Under the pieces are notes generated by a model, which did not search any database, was not told the DNA's origin, and saw only the letters and a program-made list of their open reading frames with translations. 42,900 bases of DNA from Rhodococcus phenolicus. Lineage in GTDB: Bacteria > Actinomycetota > Actinomycetes > Mycobacteriales > Mycobacteriaceae. This document shows positions 15,013 through 22,844 of this stretch, piece after piece (position 1 is the first letter of the stretch; each line of letters begins with the position of its first letter). The stretch covers positions 1 through 42,900 of the forward strand of contig NZ_LRRH01000105.1 of the NCBI RefSeq assembly GCF_001646785.1. The letters are read 5' to 3'. The translations under genes were made by a program, and so were the position numbers.

Positions 15013-15756
15013 TCAACGGCGTTGTCGCGGTTGAAATGTCAGGCACCGGACACCGTGACGATCGCCCCATTCTTTGGCCTTTTTCGTGTAGCCGGTACGG
15101 GAAAAGAAGATCGCATCCTTGCCCTCCGCGTGCGCGATTCCACTCAGCCGCTGAATTTCGTGGAGCGCGATCTTGGAGGAGAAGAACTTGACCTGGGCGA
15201 CCGCCCGAGCGGATGTGACGTCGATTCCGCCGTCCGGCCCCGCCTTCGTCTTCCTGGCGTCGGGGTAGCCGTTCTTGCGCATCCAGTCCTCGGCGAAGTC
15301 CTCTGCGTCCTCCCACGTGAGCAGCGGACGACCACGGAGCCGCACACGTGGCGGCGGGGCGTCCGCGTCCACTGTGGGAGATGGTTGGTCTGTCTCGTCC
15401 GACTGCGACGAGGGCAGGTCGAACGGGAACGGAAATGGATGCTCCGCGTCATCGGGACTGAGAACTGGCCGATACTTCGGATCGCCAAAAGCCGTTGGCT
15501 TCGTCCGGGCCTGGGCTTTGATACGGGCCTTGTTCGCGAGGTACCACTGGCCGAGGCCTGGCCCTCGCGAGTCCAGGTAGCGCGCGGCCGACTCGTCACG
15601 CCATCGCACTTCACCTTTGAGACCTTTCACCTCACGTAGGCACAGTCGACAACGAGCGGATAGCCCGAGGACGAGCGGTCCACCGCAGTAGCCACACAGC
15701 CAGAGTTCCTCCACGGCTTGCATTCTACGAACCCGGGGATCCATGCCTGCTGGCAT
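15013..15756 (-). CDS. Zinc-ribbon Mrr-type restriction endonuclease-like protein (247 aa)
   Basis: A zinc ribbon at the N terminus (C21-x2-C24...C36-x2-C39) leads to a Pro/Asp-rich linker and a PD-(D/E)xK domain of the Mrr type. It has WEDAEDFAEDWMRKNGY (148-164), PDGGIDV (174-180, catalytic Asp near 175/179) and QVK (188-190), followed by the usual AIFFSRTGYT strand and helix. Mrr-like enzymes cut modified or foreign DNA. No methylase or helicase partner lies next to it, as expected for a type IV or solitary enzyme. The start is uncertain: the ATG at 15744 (MDPRV) is an alternative. Confidence 0.85.
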   Translation of the reverse strand: MPAGMDPRVRRMQAVEELWLCGYCGGPLVLGLSARCRLCLREVKGLKGEVRWRDESAARYLDSRGPGLGQWYLANKARIKAQARTKPTAFGDPKYRPVLSPDDAEHPFPFPFDLPSSQSDETDQPSPTVDADAPPPRVRLRGRPLLTWEDAEDFAEDWMRKNGYPDARKTKAGPDGGIDVTSARAVAQVKFFSSKIALHEIQRLSGIAHAEGKDAIFFSRTGYTKKAKEWGDRHGVRCLTFQPRQRR

Positions 15757-15776
15757 CCTCGCCTACCAATGAAAGT

Positions 15777-15820
15777 GGCGCGCATCGCCGACGAAATCTC
15801 GTCCGTCGGTGACGCGCGCC
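15777..15820 (-). terminator. Hairpin after the FGS protein, copy 2
   Basis: Bases 15777-15793 pair with 15804-15820 at 15 of 17 positions. It lies 23 bases past the stop codon at 15843, and ACTTTC follows on the minus strand. Confidence 0.65.
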
Positions 15821-15842
15821 GTTCTACAGACCTGCTGCCGGG

Positions 15843-16349
15843 TCAGCTCCCGAAGTTCACGCCTGGGGCTGCTGCGGGCGCACCAGCGGCGGGCAGCGTG
15901 ACCACCCAGGACGCTTGCTGCACGGCGTAGGTGGTGAACGGGAACATCGCCAGGTATGTCTCGAGTCCTGGGTAGTCCGAGGCCCACATGCTCATCGGTT
16001 CGTCGAGGCTGCCGCAGGACGCCAAGACGACGTAAGCGCCGTCCGGGATGCCGGTGACTGTCTGAACTGTTGTGCCCGTCGGGATCACGCCGGTCTCGTA
16101 GATCGTTTGTCCTGGTCCGATCGTGTCTTCGATCGGCGGCAACACGCCACCAGGGGCGTCCCCGAGGCCCGTGGTGCACTGCAGAGGACCGCCCGAGTTG
16201 TTGGTGATGGTATTGCTCACCGTGGACCCGGACGCGCTGTATGCGAAGGTGACGTCGGCAGCCGTCGAGGCCGAGGCCAGCGAGGGAGCTGCCATAGCCA
16301 AGGGAAGAGCTGCAGCACCGACCAGGGCCGCGCGTGTGATCGAACGCAT
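15843..16349 (-). CDS. Secreted protein of the FGS-ending family, copy 2 (168 aa)
   Basis: The ATG at 16349 follows an AAGGAG site by 6 bases. A signal peptide (ITRAALVGAAALPLAMAAP, cleavage near ASAS) precedes a beta-rich domain with two cysteines (LQCTTGLGD and VLASCGSLDE). A Pro/Ala-rich tail ends VNFGS. It pairs with the protein at 9965 in length, cysteine placement and C-terminal FGS. The shared tail may be a localisation or processing signal, but that is inference. Confidence 0.85.
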   Translation of the reverse strand: MRSITRAALVGAAALPLAMAAPSLASASTAADVTFAYSASGSTVSNTITNNSGGPLQCTTGLGDAPGGVLPPIEDTIGPGQTIYETGVIPTGTTVQTVTGIPDGAYVVLASCGSLDEPMSMWASDYPGLETYLAMFPFTTYAVQQASWVVTLPAAGAPAAAPGVNFGS

Positions 16350-16511
16350 CGAATCTCCTTCTCGTTCAGCATCAAATGTCGTCGACTGATCTTGACATGA
16401 AACGAGACCAACTGGACCGGTTTTCTTGGATCCCATGCCTCCGCCAACGACCGCACCCTGGGTGCCGCCTTGGCCAGCGCGCGACGGCATAACCCAAATA
16501 TGCACCGAGAA

Positions 16512-16545
16512 AAGGGGACTCGAACCAATAGGTTCGAATCCCCTT
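16512..16545 (-). terminator. Terminator of the 49-aa gene
   Basis: A 15-bp stem with one G-T pair (16512-16526 with 16531-16545) and a 4-base loop is followed on the minus strand by TTCTC. It lies 20 bases past the stop codon at 16566. Each arm happens to read like a tRNA T-arm. Confidence 0.75.
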
Positions 16546-16565
16546 ATTGCGTGAGCGCGGCCCGT

Positions 16566-16715
16566 TTAGGGGACCGGTGTGTGCGGTGCATCTTCGGGTT
16601 CGATCCAGGAGCAACCCTCGATCTCCTGCGCCTTGTCTTGCGCCGAATACCTGTCGTCGGCGGTCACCGTACCAATGTGATTGTTCTCGTCGTCGTACAC
16701 AATCCAGTTGCGCAT
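16566..16715 (-). CDS. Hypothetical 49-aa protein
   Basis: GGGAG lies about 10 bases before the ATG at 16715. The protein is acidic (RNWIVYDDENNHIGTVTADD, then RYSAQDKAQEIEGCSWIEP). The strand-helix-strand order resembles small DUF-type proteins with a single alpha/beta hairpin. The function is unknown. Confidence 0.7.
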   Translation of the reverse strand: MRNWIVYDDENNHIGTVTADDRYSAQDKAQEIEGCSWIEPEDAPHTPVP

Positions 16716-16911
16716 TGGCGTCGATCTCCCAGCAGTCGAAGTTGATGAATCGGAACGGTTCTCGATCCGTTCATACATTCTCCCCCAACTGCTTTGAGCC
16801 CGTCGACTCCAAACTGCAACACGAGCAATCCGTCGCCGCATTGAACGGAACCTAGAACGACACTGCGCGCGATGTATCCGCGGTTTCCTGGTTACCGGCT
16901 AGCGGGGGCGG

Positions 16912-17262
16912 CTACATCCCGGCGACGATGATGTCCGGATGTGCGCGGACAGCAGCACCCTGTTGACTGGCTGGCACCAGGTGGGGAAGTTCCGGTTCGT
17001 CGTCCAGGGACACCGGGCCATCCCAGGGAGCGACGAGTGTTGGGTTGTATTCCCAACCGTCACACGACATGTCGTCAACCCAAATGGGAGTGAGGGAAGT
17101 GCCGAAATGCTTCTCCGCGAATGCCGTCACAGCAGGGAGGACGTTCTGATCGAAGTATCCTCCACTACCGACTTTGACGTCGCATCCGAATGCGCTCGGC
17201 CTCACTCTGGCGACGTATTCGCCAGCCGCCGAACGCAAAACCACATGATGGTAGGTCCCCAT
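16912..17262 (-). CDS. Hypothetical 116-aa protein
   Basis: AAAGGA lies 7 bases before the ATG at 17262. The protein appears alpha/beta: a beta start (YHHVVLRSAAGEYVARVRPS), a helix (NVLPAVTAFAEKHFG), a strand (LTPIWVDDM), then an acidic, proline-rich tail. No family was recognised. It lies between the three-gene cassette and the 49-aa gene, all on the minus strand, so they may share transcripts. Confidence 0.75.
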   Translation of the reverse strand: MGTYHHVVLRSAAGEYVARVRPSAFGCDVKVGSGGYFDQNVLPAVTAFAEKHFGTSLTPIWVDDMSCDGWEYNPTLVAPWDGPVSLDDEPELPHLVPASQQGAAVRAHPDIIVAGM

Positions 17263-17400
17263 GTGCGGATCCTTTCTCGTTCTACGGGTGGGTCTTTCGT
17301 GACTATTTCTACACGCGATTCAGTGATTTCGCGGAGTCGGCGTGGCCCCGCGGCCACCACAGTGCCGACGGGGCTCTGACCGCCCAGTACCTCCTGGTGT

Positions 17401-17769
17401 TCAGTGCCTTCGCCGGGTGAAAACGATGCCTGCAGTTGAAATCAGGACCATCGCCACCAGGACCACGACGAAGAACGACCTGTCCGCGGCCGGTGTCAGG
17501 GTCTCGCTTTCTTTGGTCATTACGTCGGTGAAGGTGCAGCTCACACCTGGCGGGAGCCATCCCCAGAAGTCCGTAACTCCTGCCGTTACCCGCTCCGCGC
17601 GGTCGGGCAGCAGATTGGCGAACCGCGCCGGGGTTCCGTAGTGATCCATGCACCAGCTGGGTTGGTGTTGGAGTCGCAACGACAGCAGATCCCAGAAATA
17701 GACCAGCACCAGCAGGACCACCGAGATAGCCAGCGATGCCTGACTCACCCGTAGTGCTCGCGCGCTCAC
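17401..17769 (-). CDS. Cassette gene C: two-helix membrane protein (122 aa)
   Basis: The GTG start overlaps the stop of the 626-aa gene (GTGA), a strong sign of coupled translation. One helix lies near the N terminus (SLAISVVLLVLVYFWDLLSL) and a second near the C terminus (FFVVVLVAMVLISTAGIVF). Between them is a domain of about 65 residues with two cysteines (WCMDHYG and VSCTFTD) that may form a disulphide outside the cell. A basic tail (TRRRH) ends the protein. The frame is open far upstream inside the 626-aa gene, but that part is antisense-like. It is probably the membrane component of the cassette. No family was recognised. Confidence 0.75.
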   Translation of the reverse strand: MSARALRVSQASLAISVVLLVLVYFWDLLSLRLQHQPSWCMDHYGTPARFANLLPDRAERVTAGVTDFWGWLPPGVSCTFTDVMTKESETLTPAADRSFFVVVLVAMVLISTAGIVFTRRRH

Positions 17770-19646
17770 CGCTGACGCGTCACAGCTGCGCCCTCGCGCG
17801 GCAACGACGGCAACCGGTACACCCGCGGGCCGATGTCGCCACGAGCAGCGTTCACGAGTACCGGCGCGATCCGCACTCGCCGTTCGAGTGAACGCTTCGG
17901 CCCGTACCGCTGCCGCCGCCAATGCCCACGCCGGATATGAGGCGCCACCTGCGCGCCGGTCCCCTGCGCAGCCCCGGACTCCGCACGCCCGGTTGCCTTC
18001 ACGTTCAGGACCCGCACCGCGCCGTCCTTGCGTTCGGCTGACTCGCCGTCCGCAGACTCCCGAACTGTGACATGCCCGTCGGTTTCCTCCGCTGCACTGT
18101 GCCAATCGCCCCATGCCGCGACCGCCGCCAGGTTGATCACCTGATCGCGGAACGCGGTGCTGTCCAACGACGCGGGCAGGGTCCATCGCCCGAGCACGCC
18201 GCTGGACTTGGCGGGGATCGTTACGCACCAAGCGAACTCGTCGTCGAGCCGCCCTACGGCGTCGGCGAGCAGGACGAGGCCTTCGATCCTTGCCCCGCGC
18301 TGCTCGATCATGTCGCAGAGGTCGACCCGGTCGGCGGTGAATCCTCGTGTTCCGGCCAGCAACATCGATCCCAGGGACCTTGTCTGACCGCGGCCCAAGA
18401 TGTCCGTGACGACGCGCGTCATCCACTCCCACGACTCGTCCACCTCAGGTGTCGACGGTGCGGCGGCGTCGAGTCGGAGCGGATCAGCGAATGCGAGGAA
18501 CACCTGCGCATAAGGCAACCGGATGTCGGCGCGATCGTCGGCTGAGAGCGGCTCCGAATCTGCATAGTTCAGTGTGTGTCCGGGCGGGAGCCAGAAGGGG
18601 ACGGCCGCTTGTGTGGCGACCGCGATCCTCGACGGCGCACACGACCCAGCGCCACCGGCGTAGCGGAGCGCACTCCCCCATGCTGCCGCGGTGTACCAGT
18701 GCTGCAGCGAGGCCGCGTCCGCGGGAATGGGATGACGAGGCATCGCAGCGATCGGGAGGCGAATCCGGGAATCGAGAGCCTGCTCGGTTCCCGCACCGTA
18801 CGCACGCTGCCACGTCGTAAATATTTGACGGGGCGGCAACCCGGACAACGCATTGCGTGTCGCCGCACTCAGTGTCGCGTGCGCTTGCGTCGGGATGGAA
18901 GGCCCTTCCGGGAAGTCGGTGTGTTCCTCGCCCAGGACCAGTCCCAGGGCCTGCGCCGACCCAGCCGACTCAGGGCTGGGCTCGGCGATCCACGAGGCCG
19001 GATGCCAAGCACTGACCGCCGCTGGAGTGCGATCGAAGAGGGTACCGAGAGCGCGCTGCCGTGTGTCGTCGTCGACATCGGCGTCCGCGCGATGATCATC
19101 CGCAGGCAACCGTGAGACGAGTAGCTCCTTCCGCATCTGCTTCTGGGCCTCGGTGTAGTGCTTTTTCGGTTGAGCCGATCGTCGTCCGCCGCGAGCGCGC
19201 TGAATCGCCGTGGCTGCTTCCTGCGAGATTTGTCGCCGGTCTGCGACATCGAGCTGAAGAGTCACGCTGTCCTCGGCGCCGATCACCGCCATGAAGGCTT
19301 CCAAGCTCTCGGTCTTGCCGCCCCCCAGGGCGTCGGTGATGGGATCCAGCATCCTCCCCCAGCGATCGTGGACCCGCTGATGCAGCGCGCGATGGGACTT
19401 CACCCATAGGCCGAGCGCGGCGATCTCGTTGCCGAGTCGATCGACTTCCGCCTGGCACGCCCTGTCCCGGTCCACGCACGCAGCGTCCAACTCGCGTTTG
19501 AGTTCATCCGCCTCGGCGCGTGCCTTGAATGCCGCCTCGTGCAGGCGCTCTTCCTCGGCGAGTTCCGCCCGGACAGTCGCGAGCTTGTCCTGCGCTTCCC
19601 GCATGTCGCGGTTGTGCTTGGCCTGACGGTGCTTGCCGCGCGCCAT
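17766..19646 (-). CDS. Cassette gene B: coiled-coil protein with C-terminal GHWRRQ motif (626 aa)
   Basis: Residues about 8-85 form a charged coiled coil (AELAEEERLHEAAFKARAEA). A region of alpha/beta character follows (about 90-540) with no motif I can name. Near the C terminus, VAPHIRRGHWRRQRYGPKRS (about residues 567-586) and then RVRIAPVLVN is a basic, aromatic motif that I recall from large actinobacterial and phage accessory proteins of unknown function. No signal peptide, membrane helix or Walker box is seen. The ATG shares one base with the stop of gene A (TGATG), and the stop overlaps the start of gene C. The three should act together. Confidence 0.8.
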   Translation of the reverse strand: MARGKHRQAKHNRDMREAQDKLATVRAELAEEERLHEAAFKARAEADELKRELDAACVDRDRACQAEVDRLGNEIAALGLWVKSHRALHQRVHDRWGRMLDPITDALGGGKTESLEAFMAVIGAEDSVTLQLDVADRRQISQEAATAIQRARGGRRSAQPKKHYTEAQKQMRKELLVSRLPADDHRADADVDDDTRQRALGTLFDRTPAAVSAWHPASWIAEPSPESAGSAQALGLVLGEEHTDFPEGPSIPTQAHATLSAATRNALSGLPPRQIFTTWQRAYGAGTEQALDSRIRLPIAAMPRHPIPADAASLQHWYTAAAWGSALRYAGGAGSCAPSRIAVATQAAVPFWLPPGHTLNYADSEPLSADDRADIRLPYAQVFLAFADPLRLDAAAPSTPEVDESWEWMTRVVTDILGRGQTRSLGSMLLAGTRGFTADRVDLCDMIEQRGARIEGLVLLADAVGRLDDEFAWCVTIPAKSSGVLGRWTLPASLDSTAFRDQVINLAAVAAWGDWHSAAEETDGHVTVRESADGESAERKDGAVRVLNVKATGRAESGAAQGTGAQVAPHIRRGHWRRQRYGPKRSLERRVRIAPVLVNAARGDIGPRVYRLPSLPREGAAVTRQR

Positions 19647-20110
19647 CAGAACTCCCTACGGTTCGCCGGGTACATGGCAAACGGCTTCGGTACCGGGAAC
19701 TCCGAGACGCCCTGCGCTTCGAGCGATTCGAGGGTTTGGGTCCGCATCACCGCTTCCTCCTCCAAGGACTGCTGCAGCGAGTTGAGCGTGTCCTTGCCGT
19801 AGGACGACATCCTCGCGATGACCCCGGTGCGGTCCAAGCGGTAGAGCGACCACCGAATGTGGTCGCAGCTCGCCCAGACTTCATCGATCGCGTCCGTCAG
19901 TTCACCCGCCCGTGAGCGCAAGTCCTCGACTTTCGGATTGACCACGGCGTCCCGGTCCCGGTGCGCTTGGCGGATGGCCACGCGGAGCGGTTCGGGGTTC
20001 GGGGTGGTGTTCTCGGTGTCCATCCGCTCCCGGCGCAGTCGCCGGATCTTGTCCTGGATGTCCGCGATCTGCTTGTGCATTTCGTCGAGAGTTGCTGGTG
20101 CGTCGGCCAT
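19646..20110 (-). CDS. Cassette gene A: helical coiled-coil protein (154 aa)
   Basis: GGAGG lies 8 bases before the ATG at 20110. The protein is almost wholly helical with heptad-like stretches (LDEMHKQIADIQDKIRRLRR, then VEDLRSRAGELTDAIDE). It ends with FPVPKPFAMYPANRREF, a Pro-rich tail. The stop overlaps the start of the 626-aa gene. It shares coiled-coil character with gene B, so the two may assemble. It is divergent from the paralogue at 20277 with about 165 bases between starts. No family was recognised. Confidence 0.8.
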   Translation of the reverse strand: MADAPATLDEMHKQIADIQDKIRRLRRERMDTENTTPNPEPLRVAIRQAHRDRDAVVNPKVEDLRSRAGELTDAIDEVWASCDHIRWSLYRLDRTGVIARMSSYGKDTLNSLQQSLEEEAVMRTQTLESLEAQGVSEFPVPKPFAMYPANRREF

Positions 20111-20264
20111 CAGTTCGACCTCCGTCCGCCACGCAGTGACAGGTCGTCGCCAAACGTGATTGTGGAAGCGCCAAAGCGGTAGCGAATCATGTCGTGCACC
20201 ATATCGACTCGCACCGACGCGAATGCCGCTGGCCACGTTGACCTGTCGAGTGCGTCCGGCACGG

Positions 20265-20270
20265 TACAAC
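20265..20270 (+). promoter_or_regulatory. Possible leaderless -10 (weak)
   Basis: TACAAC ends 6 bases before the ATG at 20277, and no ribosome site is present. A TTGACC lies 21 bases upstream of it, a longer gap than usual for a -35. Confidence 0.3.
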
Positions 20271-20276
20271 TAACCG

Positions 20277-20735
20277 ATGAGACCTCTGGTCGTTCGACAC
20301 CGCATTCTGATCGTCGTCGCTGTCGTGATCGTCGCGATAGGCGGACTGTGGTGGACGAAGACGATTGCCTTCACCCGCTCATCACCGGTCGCGTTCACGG
20401 CCGAAACCTTCGTCTACGTTCCGCGCGGCGATCCTTCTGACATCACTCCCACAGTGATCGCGGCCTTCCCGTTCTCGAACGACGAGATCGTGAGGCTTGT
20501 CGCCGAGCGGATCGTAAACACATACGGCGGCAACAGATCCGAATACGCGTCGAGTCTGACCATCAAGGACACAACGGCTGTCGCGGGGAAGGTGGTGTAC
20601 GCCCGCGGCCGGACGCCACTCTCGACTCAACGGATCGCGAACTACGGCGCCGAGGCCCTCTGCGATTTAGTCAACGCAGCAGTCTTCGCGCACACCGGCC
20701 AGGCGCGTGTCGCGTTCATGGTGTTCACCGACTAA
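20277..20735 (+). CDS. Membrane-anchored paralogue 1 (152 aa)
   Basis: A basic N terminus and one helix (ILIVVAVVIVAIGGLWWTKT) place the rest outside the membrane. The block GGLWWTKTIAFTR is identical in the gene at 21042. The outer domain (FTAETFVYVP...ARGRTPLSTQRIANYGAEAL) recalls the periplasmic part of Wzz/YveK chain-length proteins, where a repeated A-x-TP-x3-A-x2-IAN motif occurs, but the C-terminal helix of those proteins is missing. The function is unknown. The two copies diverge strongly outside the shared block. Confidence 0.75.
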   Translation: MRPLVVRHRILIVVAVVIVAIGGLWWTKTIAFTRSSPVAFTAETFVYVPRGDPSDITPTVIAAFPFSNDEIVRLVAERIVNTYGGNRSEYASSLTIKDTTAVAGKVVYARGRTPLSTQRIANYGAEALCDLVNAAVFAHTGQARVAFMVFTD

Positions 20736-21041
20736 CTTCTCTGTCCGCCCTTCACACCGTCACATCCATGTATTCCGAGGGGCAGGACGTTCCCCGCCGG
20801 GCCGACGCCGTAAGCGCTTCCCCGCCAAAAGTATTAGCCCTAAAGGACTACTCGGATTGACCGGACCGTACGGACTCTCACCCGCACACAGGCCACGCCT
20901 GTCAATGCGGCCCCATCACTGCACAGTCCCCGCTACCGCCCGCGGTCCCGGGGCGGTAGCGGAAGCTCGGCCCGAGAGCCCCGTGATGAATACTGGGACG
21001 CACGCGCGTCGCCGACGGCTGTAGGAACGAAGGAGCAGTCC
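20736..21041. other. 306-base gap between the two paralogues
   Basis: The gap holds a 10-bp hairpin (GCTACCGCCC at 20932-20941 with GGGCGGTAGC at 20951-20960) and a possible 30-codon ORF starting at 20768 (MYSEGQDVPRRADAV) with no ribosome site. I see no convincing gene. The ribosome site of the next gene (AAGGAG) is at its right end. Confidence 0.5.
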
Positions 21042-21476
21042 GTGACACGCCCGCAACGCCTGATCGTCCTCGTAACAGTGTTCGTGCTCGCAGTATTCGG
21101 CGGGTTGTGGTGGACGAAGACGATCGCGTTCACCCGCACGGCTCTCGTCGAGTTCAGTGTTACACCGACGCAACCCGATGCCGGAACCACGAGTTACGTC
21201 TTCGTCGGGATCCAGACAACCCCCGAGGACCTCGCCAAGACCGCTGAACTCCTCGCACACACACGCGGCGGCGCGGCAGCAGACTACGAATCCGATCTGA
21301 CCATTACTGGGGCCTCCGACATCGCCGGGATCGCGGTGACTGCTCGCGCACGAACACCCGGCGCTGCAACGGCACTCGCGAACGACGCCGCGCGTGCGCT
21401 CAGTTCGTATCTCAACGACATGCCCACAACGACCACCAACAAGATCACCTACCGGGTCAGCTCTTTGGCTCAATAG
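21042..21476 (+). CDS. Membrane-anchored paralogue 2 (144 aa)
   Basis: A GTG start follows AAGGAG by 6 bases. One helix (IVLVTVFVLAVFGGLWW) runs into the shared block GGLWWTKTIAFTR. The outer domain (FSVTPTQPDAGTTSYVFVGI ... TARARTPGAATALANDAARA) follows the same plan as paralogue 1: one beta-rich part, then a helix after an A-R-TP-x3-A motif. The pair suggests a duplication followed by divergence. The function is unknown. It is the last island gene before the broken transporter. Confidence 0.75.
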   Translation: MTRPQRLIVLVTVFVLAVFGGLWWTKTIAFTRTALVEFSVTPTQPDAGTTSYVFVGIQTTPEDLAKTAELLAHTRGGAAADYESDLTITGASDIAGIAVTARARTPGAATALANDAARALSSYLNDMPTTTTNKITYRVSSLAQ

Positions 21477-21573
21477 CGAGCCCACCACGCCACATCCTGC
21501 TCGATCGGCGGCGACAACGCGAACAACGTTCATGCGGCACTCCGCCGCGTACCCAAGGACCATCGCCCACGGC

Positions 21574-22719
21574 TCAGGGTTGTACCGGTTTCGGCCAGGC
21601 CGTCGCATCTTTGCCGGTCACCTTCGGGTGAGCGATGACGGCGGCAATGAACGCCGGAATCGACATGCCCAATCCGTGCGAAAGTGTCGCTGCCGTCGTT
21701 CTGCCTTCGAGCCAGATACTCGGATCATCTTCGAGGGAATAGTGAAATTCCGTATTGGACCGATTCAGCGGTTGGGCAACGACACCAGGTCCGGTCGTGC
21801 CATTCCACATCCACGCCACGCTGACGGTGCCTTCCGACGGTTCGAGGCCGGCGATGATCCTCGTCAGGGTCGATTTGCCGGAGCCGTTGTGACCGACGAT
21901 CGCGACGAACTCACCGTGTTCGATGTGTAGGTCGACTCCGGTCAATGCAGCTGTGGCGCTTCCCGGGTACCGATAACCGACCGAGGCGAGGGTGACCGGC
22001 AACGGCCCGATCTCGTCGTCGTCGGTGCTCGAGACAAGAGCTTCGGGGGTGGGGATGGTGGAGAGACGGTCGAGGATGGCGGTGAGGATCAGCCAGGCGA
22101 ACAGTGTTCCGGTGACGATCCCGAACGCGATGGAACCGCCGACCCACCACCACCAGTTGTCGAGCACCGCGGTGGAGCTGCTGCGGAGCACATCGGCGGC
22201 ACCCTGCAAGGCCGACGTGCGCTCGAGCAACCTGGACACGCCCTCGAGGGTGTTGCGAAGGGTGTCGAGGAACAACGTTCGCAGCGGAACGAGGATCAGC
22301 AAGAGCAACACCGTCAGGGCTCCCAGTGCGGGCCCGACGACCATCGAGGTGACCAGCACACCGAACAGGCCTTGCTTCTTGCGCTTCGCTCGCCCGACCA
22401 GGCCGCCCAACAGCGCCGCGCTCGCCACGGTGAGTGCCGTCTGTGTACCGGCAGCGACGAATCCGACGAGGGTGCCTGCTACCGCAGCGGTCAGAAGCGC
22501 ACGGGTCCGATACCGAAGTGCGACCACCGACATCGGAACGGCCGCGACGACTTGAAGAATCGCTGCCATCGGCACGAGCACACCGATCACCGTCAATGCG
22601 ACTGTGAAGCTGCTCATGACCGCGGCGGTCGCCAATTCCTGAGGACCGAGGGGCCCTGACTTCGGAGTGCGAGAAGAACTGACGGTCACCGCTCCAGTGT
22701 GCCAGCTCGACCGAGACAC
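21574..22719 (-). pseudogene. Truncated ECF/ABC transporter gene with an unrelated in-frame 3' end (381 codons)
   Basis: Residues about 30-220 are a membrane region of several helices, as in DUF2232/Rv2326c-like proteins of mycolata. Residues about 240-300 are the start of an ABC ATPase with Walker [10 protein letters not shown] (276-284). The intact family has at least one complete ABC domain, often two, and about 700 residues. Here homology stops after [10 protein letters not shown] (about position 21,820). The last about 80 residues ([20 protein letters not shown] ... [20 protein letters not shown]) are unrelated, with no signature motif or Walker B. The gene is broken at the island edge, and the product cannot hydrolyse ATP. 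The start is uncertain: the GTG at 22689 is possible. Confidence 0.8.
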
Positions 22720-22797
22720 ACTGTTCGACGTGACTTCCGTGGTTCGGGCCGGCCGGTCTTTGCGCAGTTGCTGCGGTGGTGAGCGTGAGAACAGAAA

Positions 22798-22834
22798 AGC
22801 GCGGAAAGCCCTCGTAAAAAGGGCTTTCCGCGCT
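22798..22834 (-). terminator. Rho-independent terminator of the DEAD-box gene
   Basis: A perfect 14-bp stem (22798-22811 with 22821-22834) and a 9-base loop are followed on the minus strand by TTTCTGTTC. It lies 11 bases past the stop codon at 22845. Confidence 0.95.
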
Positions 22835-22844
22835 CAGGCCGAGA

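Noticed and set aside
16512-16545. tRNA-like T-arm sequence suggesting an attachment site
   Set aside because: Both arms of a terminator hairpin read GGTTCGA..CCCC by symmetry. No acceptor stem or other tRNA part is present.
17401-18432. 343-codon extension of the 122-aa membrane protein
   Set aside because: The upstream part overlaps the 626-aa gene and is Arg-rich shadow sequence. The GTG overlapping the stop at 17766 is a far better start.
1-21800. Prophage or conjugative element
   Set aside because: No capsid, portal, terminase, integrase, relaxase or type IV secretion gene can be recognised in this stretch. Such genes may lie beyond the left edge.
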